DNA from: Halorubrum rubrum
GTDB taxonomy: Archaea > Halobacteriota > Halobacteria > Halobacteriales > Haloferacaceae
NCBI RefSeq assembly: GCF_024494685.1
Contig: NZ_JANHDM010000018.1
Location: forward strand, 1 to 51,799
Length of the DNA: 51,799 nucleotides
Reading direction: 5' to 3'
Part shown: in pieces, positions 1 to 8,913 of the stretch
Numbering within the stretch: the stretch's first letter is position 1
How the letters are laid out: each line of letters starts with the position of its first letter
Notes under the pieces: model-generated
The model's database searches: none
What the model was told of the DNA's origin: nothing
The model's input: only the letters and a program-made list of their open reading frames with translations
Translations under genes and position numbers: made by a program

Positions 1-138
1 ATTCGAAAGTGATAGACCGGCAAGATGGTGGCGAATACCCTTTTCAATGATCTCGCGGGGTGTCCGCTCTCGCTCCACAAATTCCAAGTCGATCCACTCG
101 GTAGACTCGCTGAGGCGGTTGGATTCGGACATGGACAT
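1..138 (-). pseudogene. IS6-family-like transposase, N-terminal 46 codons (cut by window edge)
   Basis: The partial reading frame starts at ATG 138 and runs off the window. It encodes 46 residues, including [20 protein letters not shown] and [10 protein letters not shown]. From memory this resembles the start of haloarchaeal IS6-type DDE transposases, which begin with a short helical region before the catalytic core. The catalytic residues are not in the window, so activity cannot be judged. It is partial because the sequence ends, not because of a visible mutation. It differs from the right copy at residue 4 (Ser here, Phe there). A second in-frame ATG at 132 could also be the start. Confidence 0.75.
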
Positions 139-177
139 TCGAACTACCGACCGCCTCTTTCTTAACTTAACACCGCG
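1..177 (-). mobile_element. Left-end IS6-family-like element, truncated by window edge
   Basis: This is the terminal part of an insertion sequence whose transposase reads out of the window on the minus strand. The reverse complement of 51623-51799 matches it with one mismatch, at position 128, so the two window ends carry copies in inverted orientation. Similarity stops at about position 177, in caccgcg, which sets the inner boundary of the element to within a few bases (174-177). A direct target duplication cannot be tested because the other end of each copy lies outside the window. The IS6-type (ISH14/ISH15-like) assignment comes from the transposase N-terminus. Confidence 0.8.
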
Positions 178-194
178 AACGGCTGCCGGCGGAG

Positions 195-1214
195 TTATAA
201 AAGAACGCGTTCGAGCGCGACGGCCGCCCCCGACTCGGCGTCCGGGTCGCCGACGAACCGGCCGAGACAGACGGCCGTCCCGTTCGGCACGTAACAGGCG
301 ACGAGCGGGGGTTCCGTTTGGTCTTCGTGGTTCGCCGTGTCCGCAGCGTCGGCCGCGTCCAGATCGCTGTCGATCACGCCGGGCGCGTAGACGGGCGCGC
401 CGGTGGCGACGTTGCGGGCGGCGGAGGGCGCGATCGTCACCGAGGGAAGGTGAACCAGCGCCTCCTCGGCGGGGCGGACCACCTCGCGGAGCGGTTCCTC
501 TTTCCCTTCCTCCGCCCACGCGAGCGCGTCGACGAGGTCCTGAAGCGCGTGGAGGTCCGCGTCGTCGAAGGGGTCCGTGGCGGTCCGCCGGAGGTGTCCC
601 ATGTGCGCGCCGACGCCGGCGGCGAGCCCGAGGTCGTGACACAGCTTGCGGACGTACGTGCCCGACTCGCAGCCGATCCGGAGCAGGGCGCGCCGCTCCT
701 CGAGTTCGAGCACGTCGAGGTCGTGGACCGTCCGAGTCCGGAGCCGGCGGGTGACCGCGCTCTTCCGGGGGGGCTTCTGGTAGATCTCCGCCTCGAACTC
801 CGCGGCGACGTCCTCGAAGTCTGCGGGCGCGGGACCGTGGAGCTCCAGCACGGAGACGTACTCCTTTCCGCCCTCGAGGAACACCTGCGCCATCCGGGTC
901 GCGGTGCCCGTGAGCGTCGGGAGACAGCCGGTGACCTTGGGATCGAGCGTGCCCGCGTGGGCGACGCCGTCGATCCGCGGCCCGTCGGGGTCGATGACCG
1001 CGAGCGCGTCGTTGATCGCGTCGCGGATCCACGCGGAGAGTTGGTGTGAGGAGGGTCCTGCGGGCTTGTCGACGTTGACGACGCCGAACCGGAGCAGCTC
1101 CGGGACCGACCGCTCGCCGGGCGGGGCGCGGATCGGGTCGTCGCTCGCGAGATCGGCGTCGTCGCTCAGGGGATCGGCGGAGTCGTCGGACCCGGCGTCG
1201 GTGTCGTCGGTCAT
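195..1214 (-). CDS. truB: RNA-guided pseudouridine synthase Cbf5/TruB
   Basis: This 339-aa protein is the archaeal homologue of TruB and dyskerin. It isomerises uridine to pseudouridine, as catalytic subunit of box H/ACA RNPs with Nop10, L7Ae and Gar1, and probably also acts on tRNA U55. The catalytic motif GTLDPKVTG is at residues 88-96, with Asp91 as the expected nucleophile. TYVRKLCHDLG and GHLRRT are typical downstream motifs. A PUA-type domain for RNA binding fits residues about 258-337. Residues 1-26 are a very acidic, probably disordered extension. It lies 39 bp after cmk on the same strand, a pairing I recall as common in haloarchaea. The left IS element sits only about 18 bp past its stop codon. 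Confidence 0.93.
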   Translation of the reverse strand: MTDDTDAGSDDSADPLSDDADLASDDPIRAPPGERSVPELLRFGVVNVDKPAGPSSHQLSAWIRDAINDALAVIDPDGPRIDGVAHAGTLDPKVTGCLPTLTGTATRMAQVFLEGGKEYVSVLELHGPAPADFEDVAAEFEAEIYQKPPRKSAVTRRLRTRTVHDLDVLELEERRALLRIGCESGTYVRKLCHDLGLAAGVGAHMGHLRRTATDPFDDADLHALQDLVDALAWAEEGKEEPLREVVRPAEEALVHLPSVTIAPSAARNVATGAPVYAPGVIDSDLDAADAADTANHEDQTEPPLVACYVPNGTAVCLGRFVGDPDAESGAAVALERVLL

Positions 1215-1253
1215 GTTGGTGTCCGTGTGTGCTTGGGTCCCGGCGTCCGCGGG

Positions 1254-1832
1254 TCAGAAGTCGTAGGAGACGCCCTCGATCGGCACCTTCCCCTCGTCGT
1301 CGTCGGGGTCGTACGCCTCGACCGTGGAGACGAGCGCCTCGAGGAACCGGTCGGGGCCCCAGCGGGCGGTGTTGTAGGCGGCGTCGTAGATCGAGAGGTC
1401 GTCGATGTCGACGTCGTAGTACTCGAGGTACCGCTTTCGCTCGGAGGCCTCGCGGCGGAGCGTCTCCTCGCGGGCCTGCGAGACGGGCTTGTCCTCCCGG
1501 TCGGCGATCCGCTCGGCGCGGACCGCGACGGGGGCGTCGAACCAGAACCGCAGGTCGGCGTGGTCGCCGGCGAGCCAGCCGGCCAGCCGCGACTCGAGCA
1601 CGACCGCCTCGCTGGTCGTCGCGATCTCGCGGAGGCGGCGGTCGAGGTCGCGGTCGATGTCGCCGTCGTCCTCGGCGTGCTCGTTGAACTCGACGGGCGT
1701 CATGCCGCGGTCCGCAGCCATCTCTCGGAATATGTCGCCGCCGGAGACGTGGTCGAGCCCGAGCGCCTCGGCGAGCCCCGCGGCGTTCGTGCTCTTCCCG
1801 CTTCCCGGCGGGCCGGAGACGGTGATCAACAT
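1254..1832 (-). CDS. cmk: Cytidylate kinase (archaeal type)
   Basis: This 192-aa kinase phosphorylates CMP and dCMP to the diphosphates using ATP, in pyrimidine salvage and nucleotide supply. The P-loop GPPGSGKST follows directly after the first beta strand, and SGGDIFREMA follows as in archaeal and bacterial short CMP kinases. The length is normal for the archaeal form. The start is taken as ATG 1832 (MLITVSG). A GTG two codons upstream, at 1838, is also possible and would add two residues. It is transcribed just ahead of truB and after the small membrane protein gene, so the three may be one unit. The role of the neighbours in RNA and nucleotide metabolism supports the call. Confidence 0.92.
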   Translation of the reverse strand: MLITVSGPPGSGKSTNAAGLAEALGLDHVSGGDIFREMAADRGMTPVEFNEHAEDDGDIDRDLDRRLREIATTSEAVVLESRLAGWLAGDHADLRFWFDAPVAVRAERIADREDKPVSQAREETLRREASERKRYLEYYDVDIDDLSIYDAAYNTARWGPDRFLEALVSTVEAYDPDDDEGKVPIEGVSYDF

Positions 1833-1910
1833 ATCCACCCTCCGGCAGGCCCGTTCAAAACGATTGTCGTTCGCGTCCGGAGCGGCTCCCGCGTGGGAGT
1901 TCCTCGCGTG

Positions 1911-2273
1911 CTACTCCGTCGCGGCCGTCATCGACCAGACCGCGACGAGCCCGAGCAGAACCGCGGGGACGAGCGGGAGCGCGAGGTACGTCGCGAAGAA
2001 GGTGAACCCGAACGCTCCGGGGACGTACGGGTACGCGTAGATGATTCCGGGGATGACGAGGACGCAGGTGAACAGTACGGCGGTCAGCGCCCATCCCTTC
2101 CGACCGAAGCCGTCGGCGGCCGGTTCCGCGGAGTCGCCGGGGCGTCCCGCGGGGTCGGCGGCGTCGACGGACGCGGAGCGATCCGCGTCGGTCGCGGGAC
2201 CGGCGTCGCCGCCGTCCGGGGCGTCGTCCGGCGTGTGGACGTACCCGCCGTCCGCATCGGTCTCAGAGCTCAC
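1911..2273 (-). CDS. Small two-helix membrane protein of unknown function
   Basis: This 120-aa protein starts at GTG 2273 and overlaps the end of the upstream oxidoreductase gene by 11 bp, which suggests translational coupling. Residues 1-65 are acidic and low in complexity, rich in Asp, Ala and Gly. Two hydrophobic segments follow, at about residues 67-90 (ALTAVLFTCVLVIPGIIYAY) and 93-117. The protein would sit in the cytoplasmic membrane with a long, soluble N-terminal tail. I do not recognise the family. The position upstream of cmk and truB may be conserved in haloarchaea, but the sequence gives no mechanistic clue. Confidence 0.7.
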   Translation of the reverse strand: MSSETDADGGYVHTPDDAPDGGDAGPATDADRSASVDAADPAGRPGDSAEPAADGFGRKGWALTAVLFTCVLVIPGIIYAYPYVPGAFGFTFFATYLALPLVPAVLLGLVAVWSMTAATE

Positions 2274-3303
2274 TGTCCGGTCTCAGGACCACTTTGCCAA
2301 AGCCCTCACGGTTCTCGATCAGCTCGTGGGCGCGCGCGGCCTCGCTCATCGGGAGCGTCTCGCGGATCCGGGGCTCGAAGGTGCCGTCCCAGACGAGTTC
2401 GAGGGCGTCGTCGACCTCCCCCGGCGTCGCCATCGTCGAGCCGATCACGGAGAGCTGGTTCCAGAAGATCCGGTTGAGCCCCGCGTCCGGGTTCGGGCCG
2501 GTGGTCGCGCCGCAGGTGACGAGCCTGCCGCCCTTGGCCATGGACTTCAGCGAGTCGGGGTACGTCGCCTCGCCGACGTGGTCGACGACGACGTCGACGC
2601 CGCGTTTCCCGGTCAGATCGGCGACCTCCGCGGCGAAGTCGTTCGCCTCGTAGTCGATGGCGTGGTCGGCCCCGCACGCCTCGGCGTGTGCGAGCTTCTC
2701 CTCGCTCGAGGCGGTCGCGAACACCTCACAGCCGGCGTGGTCCGCGATCTGGACCGCGGCGTGGCCGACGCCGCCGGACGCGCCGAGGACGAGCACCGAC
2801 TCGCCAGCCTCCACGTCCGCGCGCGTGTGGAGCATCCGCCACGCCGTCTGGAAGACGAGCGACGCGGAGCCGGCCACCTCCCAGTCGACGCCCGACGGGA
2901 CCGGAACGAGGTTCTCGGCGGGCACCGCCGCCCGTTCGGCGTGAACGCCGCGGACGTGCTCGCCCAAAATGTGAAAGGAGACGCAGAGCGACTCCTCGCC
3001 GTCCCGGCAGAACTCGCAGTTCCCGCAGGCGACGCCCGCGCTCACCGCGACGCGGTCGCCGGGCTCGAACCGATCGACGCCCTCGCCGACCGCCTCGACG
3101 ACGCCCGCCGCGTCGCTGCCGGGGACATGCGGCATGTCGAGGTCGACGCCGGGGAGCCCGCGGCGGGTCCAGACGTCGAGGTGGTTCACCGCGCCGGCCT
3201 TGACGTCGACGAGCACCTCCCCGCGGTCGGGTTCGGGGTCCGGGAACTCGCCGTACTCGATCACGTCGCGGTCGCCGTGGGCGTCGAACTGGACGGCCTT
3301 CAT
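2263..3303 (-). CDS. Zinc-containing alcohol dehydrogenase / quinone oxidoreductase-like MDR protein
   Basis: This 346-aa medium-chain dehydrogenase/reductase has a GroES-like N-terminal half and a Rossmann C-terminal half with the NAD(P)-binding motif VLVLGASGGVGHAAVQIA. The cluster CGNCEFCRDGEESLC holds the four cysteines of the structural zinc site. The usual GHE of the catalytic-zinc site is replaced by PGSDAAG, so it may act as a quinone or enone reductase or a variant alcohol dehydrogenase rather than a classical one. The substrate is unknown. The start is placed at ATG 3303 because a TATA-like actaaac lies 24-30 nt upstream. An ATG at 3315 (MGVSMKAV) is too close to that box. Confidence 0.85.
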   Translation of the reverse strand: MKAVQFDAHGDRDVIEYGEFPDPEPDRGEVLVDVKAGAVNHLDVWTRRGLPGVDLDMPHVPGSDAAGVVEAVGEGVDRFEPGDRVAVSAGVACGNCEFCRDGEESLCVSFHILGEHVRGVHAERAAVPAENLVPVPSGVDWEVAGSASLVFQTAWRMLHTRADVEAGESVLVLGASGGVGHAAVQIADHAGCEVFATASSEEKLAHAEACGADHAIDYEANDFAAEVADLTGKRGVDVVVDHVGEATYPDSLKSMAKGGRLVTCGATTGPNPDAGLNRIFWNQLSVIGSTMATPGEVDDALELVWDGTFEPRIRETLPMSEAARAHELIENREGFGKVVLRPDSEL

Positions 3304-3326
3304 GGAGACACCCATCGCGGGGGACC

Positions 3327-3333
3327 ACTAAAC
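3327..3333 (-). promoter_or_regulatory. TATA-like box for the MDR gene
   Basis: The minus strand reads gtttagt 24-30 nt before ATG 3303, a spacing consistent with a leaderless archaeal transcript. This spacing decided the start codon for the downstream gene. Confidence 0.45.
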
Positions 3334-3430
3334 GGTATGGCAATCGGTGTCGGCGGCGGCCCTCGCGGGCGCTCCTCGATGCCCTGGATCGCCCGTGTCA
3401 ACGGGAGCCACGTCCCGGGGCTTTCGTGAT

Positions 3431-3440
3431 GTTTAAGTAG
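3431..3440 (+). promoter_or_regulatory. Probable promoter of the tRNA-Ser / S13 ribosomal operon
   Basis: The element gtttaagtag is a good haloarchaeal TATA box. Transcription would start near 3462 and give a leader of about 55 nt before tRNA-Ser. No other TATA-like element stands between it and rpsM, so tRNA-Ser and the S13 operon are probably co-transcribed from here. Confidence 0.55.
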
Positions 3441-3517
3441 TGAAGCGCGGTTGATCAGGACGCACGAACTGCAGGGGTGCCGGACCCCGAGTCCGCGAGG
3501 GCGACGATACGACGCGA

Positions 3518-3602
3518 GTTGCGGTAGCCAAGCCTGGCCCAAGGCGCAGGGTTGCTAACTCTGTGGCGTCACTGCCTCCGGGGTTCGAATCCCCGCCGCA
3601 AC
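3518..3602 (+). tRNA. tRNA-Ser (GCT)
   Basis: This 85-nt class II tRNA has the acceptor pair GTTGCGG/CCGCAAC, anticodon stem CAGGG/CTCTG around loop TTGCTAA (anticodon GCT, reading AGC and AGU), a long variable arm, and T arm CGGGGTTCGAATCCCCG. CCA is not encoded. It lies 57 bp upstream of rpsM, the usual haloarchaeal arrangement. Confidence 0.95.
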
Positions 3603-3659
3603 GCTCGACACGACCGAGCACCGCCGGATCGCGCCGGTAGGGCTCACTGCGATCAACAC

Positions 3660-4181
3660 ATGAGCACGGAAGAATCACAGGACGACTCGCCGGAGGAGGA
3701 GGAAGACCTCCAGTACTTCGTTCGGATCGGGGGCGCGGACCTCGACGGGACGAAGACGGTCGAGCGAAGCCTATCTGAACTCAACGGCATCGGCACGCGC
3801 ATGGCGCGGCTGGTCGCCGAGGAGGCCGGCGTGGACCGAACGTCCACGTTCGGGCTCCTCGACGAGGAGGACATCGAGGCGGTGGTCGACGTCGCCGAGA
3901 ACCTCGAGGACCACGTCCCGTCATGGATGACCAACCGACAGAGCGACTTCTTCACCGGGGAGACGACCCACCTCGTGGGCACGGACGTCAACGAGAAACG
4001 GCGTCACGACATCAACCGGATGAAGCAGATCGAATCGTACAAGGGCGTCCGCCACAAGCGCGGCCAGAAGGTCCGCGGCCAGCGGACGAAGTCCACGGGC
4101 CGGACCGAGGGGACCATCGGCGTCAACGTCGAGGAGATCCGCGAGGAGATGGCCGACGAGGAAGCGGGTGACGAGGAATGA
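3660..4181 (+). CDS. rpsM: 30S ribosomal protein S13
   Basis: This 173-aa protein is archaeal S13, which sits in the head of the small subunit and contacts the P-site tRNA and the 50S subunit. The body has the S13 helix-hairpin signature ([11 protein letters not shown]) and a basic C-terminal region with [17 protein letters not shown]. Residues 1-17 and the last 15 are acidic, as is usual in haloarchaea. The frame is open further upstream, into tRNA-Ser, but ATG 3660 (MSTEESQ) is the first start after the tRNA and matches known haloarchaeal S13 starts. It heads the S13-S4-S11-RpoD operon and overlaps rpsD by 4 bp. Confidence 0.96.
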   Translation: MSTEESQDDSPEEEEDLQYFVRIGGADLDGTKTVERSLSELNGIGTRMARLVAEEAGVDRTSTFGLLDEEDIEAVVDVAENLEDHVPSWMTNRQSDFFTGETTHLVGTDVNEKRRHDINRMKQIESYKGVRHKRGQKVRGQRTKSTGRTEGTIGVNVEEIREEMADEEAGDEE

Positions 4182-4705
4182 GCACCGGCAAGAACACCAA
4201 AGGCTACGAGACGCCGAACCACCCGTACCAGGGCGAGCGGATCGCCGAGGAGTCCGACCTCCTCTCGCGGTACGGCCTGAAGAACAAAGAGGAGCTCTGG
4301 CGCGCGCAGTCGGAACTGCGTCGCATGCGCCGGGAGGCGCGACGCCTCCTCGGCGAGGCCCAGGGTGACGTCGAGGTCGCCCAGGAGGCCGGCGCGGAGT
4401 TCGTCGCACGGCTCCGCCGCATCGGCATCCTCGGCGACAACGACGACATCTCCGCGGTCCTGTCGCTCGACGTGACGGACCTCCTCGAGCGCCGCCTGCA
4501 GACGGTGGCGTACCGACAGGGGTTCGCCTCCTCGACGAAGCAGGCCCGCCAGTTCATCGTTCACGGACACGTCACCGTCGACGGGGCGCGCGTAACGCGA
4601 CCCTCGGTGAAGGTCGACGTGAGCGACGAGGGCGCGATCGCCTTCGACGAGACGAGTCCGCTCGCGGACGACCTACACCCCGAGCGCGCGGAGTCACAGG
4701 AGTAA
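4178..4705 (+). CDS. rpsD: 30S ribosomal protein S4
   Basis: This 175-aa protein is archaeal S4, a primary 16S rRNA binder that starts assembly of the small-subunit body. The N-terminal [15 protein letters not shown] and the later S4 RNA-binding domain ([20 protein letters not shown]) are characteristic. It overlaps rpsM by ATGA and is followed after 6 bp by rpsK, so the operon is compact and probably translationally coupled. The C-terminal tail is acidic, which fits halophilic adaptation. Confidence 0.96.
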   Translation: MSTGKNTKGYETPNHPYQGERIAEESDLLSRYGLKNKEELWRAQSELRRMRREARRLLGEAQGDVEVAQEAGAEFVARLRRIGILGDNDDISAVLSLDVTDLLERRLQTVAYRQGFASSTKQARQFIVHGHVTVDGARVTRPSVKVDVSDEGAIAFDETSPLADDLHPERAESQE

Positions 4706-4711
4706 CCAATT

Positions 4712-5101
4712 ATGAGTGGATCCGAGGACGGAAAGTGGGGCATCGCCCACGTGTACGCGTCGTTCAACAACACGCTCATCACGGTCACCGACGAGACGGG
4801 CGCCGAGACGATCGCCAAGTCGTCCGGCGGCACCGTGGTGAAGCAGAACCGAGACGAGGCGTCGCCGTACGCCGCCATGCAGATGGCCGAGGTCGTCGCC
4901 GAGCGGGTCAAGGAGGCCGGCTTGGAGGGCGTCCACGTCCGCGTGCGCGGCCCCGGCGGCAACCTCAACAAGTCGACCGGCCCCGGTGCGCAGGCGACGA
5001 TCCGCGCGCTGTCGCGCGCGGGCGTCGAGATCGGGCGCATCGAGGACGTCACGCCCATCCCGCACGACGGGACGAAGGCGCCAAAGAACAAGCGAGTCTG
5101 A
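4712..5101 (+). CDS. rpsK: 30S ribosomal protein S11
   Basis: This 129-aa protein is archaeal S11, located on the platform of the small subunit near the E site. Signature segments are [18 protein letters not shown] near the start and [20 protein letters not shown], the conserved S11 loop. The basic tail ends in [13 protein letters not shown]. It begins 6 bp after rpsD and its stop is separated from the rpoD start by a single base. Length and motifs are standard for the family. Confidence 0.96.
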   Translation: MSGSEDGKWGIAHVYASFNNTLITVTDETGAETIAKSSGGTVVKQNRDEASPYAAMQMAEVVAERVKEAGLEGVHVRVRGPGGNLNKSTGPGAQATIRALSRAGVEIGRIEDVTPIPHDGTKAPKNKRV

Positions 5102-5102
5102 C

Positions 5103-5855
5103 ATGACGGAAGCCGACTTCGACGTGGAGTACGTCGAACGGGACGATCGCAGCGCGCGGGTCCTGATCCGCGGGCTCACGCCGGCGTTCGCGAACGGCAT
5201 CCGCCGCGCGATGATCGCCGACGTCCCGACGTTCTCGATCGACACGGTGCGGTTCGTCGAGAACTCCTCCGTGATGTTCGACGAGATGATCGGGCTGCGA
5301 TTGGGGCTCGTTCCGCTGACGACGCCGCTCGACGAGTTCGAGATCGGCGACACCGTCACGCTCGCGCTCGACGTCGAGGGACCGGCCACCGCCTACTCCG
5401 GGGACATCGAGTCCGCAGAGCCGATGGTCGAACCCGCGGACGAGAACGTTCCCATCGTCGAACTGAAGGAGGGACAGCGGCTGGAGTTCGAGGCCGACGC
5501 GGTCCTCGAGGCCGGCAGAGAGCACGCCAAACACCAGGGCGGCGTCTCCGTCGGCTACCGACACCTCCAGCGCGTCTCGGTCGAGGGCGACCGCGGCGAG
5601 TTCGACGACGAGGAGCCGCGCGTCCTCCGGGGCGTCATCGAGACCCCCGAAGGGGAGGTCGTCGCCACCGACGAGTTCGGCAACGACCTCTCGGAGCGGT
5701 ACCCCGGAAAGGAGGTGCGCGTCGAGGACGTCCCCGGCGCGTTCGTCTTCCACATCGAGACGGACGGCTCGTTCACGGTCGAGGAACTGCTGCTCCGCGC
5801 GATCGACTCCCTCGAGGAGCGCGCGGACGAACTTCGAACGAAGGTCGCGGTCTAA
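5103..5855 (+). CDS. rpoD: DNA-directed RNA polymerase subunit D (Rpo3)
   Basis: This 250-aa protein is the archaeal counterpart of bacterial alpha and eukaryotic Rpb3. It pairs with subunit L, N and P to nucleate RNA polymerase assembly. The dimerisation segment [20 protein letters not shown] is near residues 23-42, and the C-terminal dimerisation helix includes [20 protein letters not shown]. There is no cysteine anywhere in the protein, so the Fe-S cluster found in some archaeal D subunits is absent. ATG 5103 is one base after the rpsK stop. The frame stays open upstream inside rpsK, but that is a shadow. Confidence 0.95.
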   Translation: MTEADFDVEYVERDDRSARVLIRGLTPAFANGIRRAMIADVPTFSIDTVRFVENSSVMFDEMIGLRLGLVPLTTPLDEFEIGDTVTLALDVEGPATAYSGDIESAEPMVEPADENVPIVELKEGQRLEFEADAVLEAGREHAKHQGGVSVGYRHLQRVSVEGDRGEFDDEEPRVLRGVIETPEGEVVATDEFGNDLSERYPGKEVRVEDVPGAFVFHIETDGSFTVEELLLRAIDSLEERADELRTKVAV

Positions 5856-5991
5856 GGAATGTCGACTCCCCGAACCACGTACACGGCGCTCGCCCCGGTC
5901 GCGAGCGGCGACGCCGTCGCGGACGACGGCGCGGCCCCGAACGGCGGGACCGAAAGTGGTTTGAAGGGAGCCGGATTACCCAGGAGTGCAC

Positions 5992-6075
5992 GCAGGGATA
6001 GCCAAGTCAGGCCAACGGCGCAGCGTTCAGGGCGCTGTCCTGTAGAGGTCCGCAGGTTCAAATCCTGCTCCCTGC
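5992..6075 (+). tRNA. tRNA-Leu (CAG)
   Basis: This 84-nt class II tRNA has acceptor pair GCAGGGA/TCCCTGC, anticodon stem CAGCG/CGCTG around loop TTCAGGG (anticodon CAG, reading CUG), a variable arm of the Leu type, and T arm GCAGGTTCAAATCCTGC. It sits between rpoD and rpl18e with no clear promoter of its own, so it is probably cut out of the polycistronic ribosomal transcript. Confidence 0.95.
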
Positions 6076-6114
6076 ACTCCGCTTTTCAGGAACCCCCCAC
6101 AGGGAGGGACAGCT

Positions 6115-6468
6115 ATGAGTAGCAAGACGAATCCGAACTTACAGAACCTCATCGCCGATCTGAAGTCGGTCTCGCGTGACTCCGGTGCCAACGTATGGCA
6201 GGACGTCGCCGACCGACTGGAGAAGCCACGGCGTACCCACGCCGAGGTCAATCTGGGTCGCATCGAACGGTACGCAAACGAAGACGAGACGGTCGTCGTT
6301 CCCGGCAAGGTGCTGGGCAGCGGCGTCTTAGAGAAGAGCGTCACCGTCGCCGCCGTCGACTTCTCGGGCACCGCCCGCACGAAGATCGACCAGGCCGGCG
6401 AGGCGGTGTCGCTCGACCAGTTCGTCGAGGACAACCCCGAGGGCGGCAACGTCCGGGTGATCCGATGA
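6115..6468 (+). CDS. rpl18e: 50S ribosomal protein L18e
   Basis: This 117-aa protein is archaeal L18e, a relative of bacterial L15 found only in archaea and eukaryotes. The sequence [20 protein letters not shown] at the start and [19 protein letters not shown] in the middle are family hallmarks. It opens the second ribosomal block, after tRNA-Leu, and its stop overlaps the rplM start (ATGA). Length is normal. The start ATG 6115 is the first in the frame and follows the tRNA by 39 bp. Confidence 0.95.
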   Translation: MSSKTNPNLQNLIADLKSVSRDSGANVWQDVADRLEKPRRTHAEVNLGRIERYANEDETVVVPGKVLGSGVLEKSVTVAAVDFSGTARTKIDQAGEAVSLDQFVEDNPEGGNVRVIR

Positions 6469-6914
6469 GCCTCGCGAAGGTCGACGCCGACGTCGTCGTC
6501 GACGCCCGGGACTGTATCCTGGGTCGGGTCTCCTCGAAGGTCGCCCAGCGCGTCCTCGACGGGGAGACGGTGGCCGTGGTCAACGCCGAACACGCGGTGA
6601 TCACCGGCAACGAGGAGGCGACGATGGACACCTACCACACCCGCGCGAACCTCGGCTCGGACAGCGGGCCGTACTACCCCAAGCGTCCGGACCGCATCTT
6701 CAAGCGGGCCATTCGCGGCATGCTGCCGTACAAGAGCGAGGACGGCCGCGAGGCGCTCTCGAACGTCCGCGTCTACGTGGGCAACCCCTACGAGCGCGAC
6801 GAGGACGCCGAGGCGGTCGTCCTCGACGGCACGTCGCTGGACCGACTCTCGAACATCAAGTTCACCACGCTCGGGGACGTCTCCGAGTCCCTGGGAGCTA
6901 ACGTCACATGGTAA
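6465..6914 (+). CDS. rplM: 50S ribosomal protein L13
   Basis: This 149-aa protein is archaeal L13, which binds 23S rRNA early in large-subunit assembly. The start [20 protein letters not shown] and the block [18 protein letters not shown] are typical. ATG 6465 overlaps the L18e stop. The frame extends far upstream in the L18e gene, but the protein homology begins at MSLAKVD. Its end overlaps the rpsI start by 7 bp, so the block is tightly coupled. Confidence 0.95.
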   Translation: MSLAKVDADVVVDARDCILGRVSSKVAQRVLDGETVAVVNAEHAVITGNEEATMDTYHTRANLGSDSGPYYPKRPDRIFKRAIRGMLPYKSEDGREALSNVRVYVGNPYERDEDAEAVVLDGTSLDRLSNIKFTTLGDVSESLGANVTW

Positions 6915-7306
6915 CTAACACCTCGGGCAAGAAGAAGACGGCCGTCGCCCGCGCCACCGTGCGCGACGGCGAGGGCCGCGTTCGAATCAACTCCCAGCCG
7001 GTCGAGCTGGTCGAACCACAGCAGGCGCGTCTCAAGATGCTGGAACCGTTCCGCATCGCCGGCGAGGCGATCCGCGACGACGTCGACATCGACATCGACG
7101 TGACCGGCGGCGGGTTCAACGGCCAGGCGGACGCGACGCGGACCGCCATCGCCCGCGGGCTCGTTCAGCACCTCGGCGACGCCGAGCTGCGCGACGCGTA
7201 CATGAGCTTCGATCGCACGCTGCTGGTCAACGACGTTCGCCAGTCCGAACCCAAGAAGTGGGGCGGACCCGGCGCGCGTGCCCGCTACCAGAAGTCCTAC
7301 CGCTGA
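6908..7306 (+). CDS. rpsI: 30S ribosomal protein S9
   Basis: This 132-aa protein is archaeal S9, whose C-terminal tail reaches the P-site tRNA in the decoding centre. The early motif [20 protein letters not shown] and the end [13 protein letters not shown] with terminal Lys-Ser-Tyr-Arg are diagnostic. The internal [10 protein letters not shown] is the usual S9 helix. It overlaps rplM by 7 bp and precedes rpoN by 12 bp, in the conserved L13-S9-RpoN-RpoK order. Confidence 0.96.
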   Translation: MVTNTSGKKKTAVARATVRDGEGRVRINSQPVELVEPQQARLKMLEPFRIAGEAIRDDVDIDIDVTGGGFNGQADATRTAIARGLVQHLGDAELRDAYMSFDRTLLVNDVRQSEPKKWGGPGARARYQKSYR

Positions 7307-7318
7307 GGTGATCCAGTC

Positions 7319-7513
7319 ATGATGATCCCCGTCCGGTGTTTCACGTGCGGCAACGTCGTGGGTGAACACTGGGAGGAGTTCAAAGAGCGCGCTCGCGAGG
7401 GCGAGGAGGATCCCGGCGAGGTGCTCGACGACCTCGGCGTGAACCGACACTGCTGTCGGCGGATGCTGGTAAGCCACCGGGATCTCGTCGACGTCGTCTC
7501 GCCGTACCAGTAA
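7319..7513 (+). CDS. rpoN: DNA-directed RNA polymerase subunit N (Rpo10)
   Basis: This 64-aa protein is the homologue of eukaryotic Rpb10. It is a zinc protein that stabilises the D-L platform of RNA polymerase. The zinc ligands are Cys7 and Cys10 (RCFTCG) and the adjacent pair Cys45-Cys46 (NRHCCRRML), exactly the Rpb10 pattern. It ends 2 bp before rpoK. The size is standard for the family. Confidence 0.96.
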   Translation: MMIPVRCFTCGNVVGEHWEEFKERAREGEEDPGEVLDDLGVNRHCCRRMLVSHRDLVDVVSPYQ

Positions 7514-7515
7514 GA

Positions 7516-7698
7516 ATGTCAACACAGAGATACAATCGGTACGAGAAGGCGCGGATCCTCGGGGCGCGCGCCCTACAGGTGTCCTACGGGGCTCCCGTGC
7601 TGATCGAGACGAACCAGACGGAGCCGATCCTCGTCGCCGCCGAGGAGTACGACGCGGGCGCGCTTCCGTTCACGGTCCGGAGGGAGGCCGACGCGTGA
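7516..7698 (+). CDS. rpoK: DNA-directed RNA polymerase subunit K (Rpo6)
   Basis: This 60-aa protein is the archaeal relative of Rpb6 and bacterial omega. It clamps the largest polymerase subunit and helps assembly. The core is [19 protein letters not shown] followed by GAPVLIE and ending in LPFTVRRE. It is short compared with Rpb6, which is normal in archaea. Its stop overlaps the GTG start of eno by 4 bp (GTGA). Confidence 0.95.
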   Translation: MSTQRYNRYEKARILGARALQVSYGAPVLIETNQTEPILVAAEEYDAGALPFTVRREADA

Positions 7699-8897
7699 CC
7701 CGGATCACCAACGTGTCGCTGCGCCGTATCCTCGACTCGCGGGGGAACCCGACGGTCGAGGCGGACGTGCTCACCGAGTCCGGCGGCTTCGGTCGCGCGG
7801 CCGCGCCGAGCGGCGCGTCGACCGGCGAGTACGAGGCGATCGAGCTCCCCGCCGAGGAGTCGATCGCGAAGGCGAGAGAGCGCGCGGTTCCCCGGCTCGA
7901 GGGGCTCTTCGCCGGCGACCAGCGGTCGGTCGACGCCGCGTTGCGCGCGGCGGACGGCACCGACGACTTCTCCGCGATCGGCGCGAACAGCGCGGTCGCC
8001 ATCTCGATGGCGACCGCGAAGGCCGGCGCGGACGTGCTCGGCGCGCCGCTGTACCAGCATTTGGGCGGCGCGTTCCGCGGCGACAACTTCCCCGTGCCGC
8101 TCGGTAACGTCGTCGGCGGCGGCGAACACGCCAAGGAGGCGACCCACATCCAGGAGTTCCTCGCCGCGCCGGTCGGCGCGCCGAGCGTCTCCGAGGCCGT
8201 CTTCGCGAACGCCGCGGTCCACGCGGCGGTCGCGGACGTGCTCGACGAGCGCGGCGTGCCCGCGGCGAAGGGCGACGAGGGAGCGTGGGCCCCGCCGATC
8301 TCGGACGCGGAGGCGTTCGAGGTCGTCGCGGAGGCCGTCGAGACGGTCGAGGCGGAGGTCGGCTTCGAGATCCGCTTCGGGCTCGACATGGCCGCCGCGG
8401 AGTTGTACGACGACGAGGGCGACGCGTACGTCTACGGCGAGGAGACCAAGTCGACGGACGAGCAGATCGAGTACGTCGCCGGTCTCGTCGAGGAGTACGA
8501 CCTCGCGTACGTCGAGGACCCGCTCGACGAGAACGACTACGAGGCGTTCGCCGAGCTCACCGAACGCGTGGGCGACCGGACGCTGATCTGCGGCGACGAC
8601 CTGTTCGTCACCAACGTCGATCGGCTCCGCGAGGGGATCGACGTCGGCGCGGGAAACAGCATCCTGATCAAGCCGAACCAGATCGGGACGCTCTCGGACG
8701 CGTTCGACGCGGTCGAACTCGCGACCCGGAACGGGATGGAGAGCGTCATCTCCCACCGTTCGGGCGAGACGGAGGACACGACCATCGCACACCTCGCCGT
8801 GGCGACCGACGCCGCCTACATCAAGACGGGCACGGTCGGCGGCGAGCGAACCGCCAAGCTGAACGAACTGATCCGCATCGCGGACGACGCCGTATGA
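7695..8897 (+). CDS. eno: Enolase (phosphopyruvate hydratase)
   Basis: This 400-aa enzyme interconverts 2-phosphoglycerate and phosphoenolpyruvate in glycolysis and gluconeogenesis. Visible motifs are [13 protein letters not shown] at the N-terminus, the mobile active-site loop PSGASTGE (38-45), the metal ligands in [15 protein letters not shown] and CGDDLF, the catalytic lysine in LIKPNQIGT, and [10 protein letters not shown]. It starts with GTG 7695, overlapping rpoK, so a metabolic gene is embedded in the translation/transcription operon, as in other haloarchaea. The protein is slightly shorter than bacterial enolases, which is normal here. Confidence 0.96.
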   Translation: MTRITNVSLRRILDSRGNPTVEADVLTESGGFGRAAAPSGASTGEYEAIELPAEESIAKARERAVPRLEGLFAGDQRSVDAALRAADGTDDFSAIGANSAVAISMATAKAGADVLGAPLYQHLGGAFRGDNFPVPLGNVVGGGEHAKEATHIQEFLAAPVGAPSVSEAVFANAAVHAAVADVLDERGVPAAKGDEGAWAPPISDAEAFEVVAEAVETVEAEVGFEIRFGLDMAAAELYDDEGDAYVYGEETKSTDEQIEYVAGLVEEYDLAYVEDPLDENDYEAFAELTERVGDRTLICGDDLFVTNVDRLREGIDVGAGNSILIKPNQIGTLSDAFDAVELATRNGMESVISHRSGETEDTTIAHLAVATDAAYIKTGTVGGERTAKLNELIRIADDAV

Positions 8898-8913
8898 CGG
8901 ACCCACACGACGC

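Noticed and set aside
195-1214. Plus-strand frames 318-1049 and 904-1266 opposite truB
   Set aside because: They are antisense to a clear Cbf5/TruB gene and have no family signature.
3552-3659. N-terminal extension of S13 into tRNA-Ser
   Set aside because: It would read the tRNA as protein. ATG 3660 matches the known haloarchaeal S13 start.
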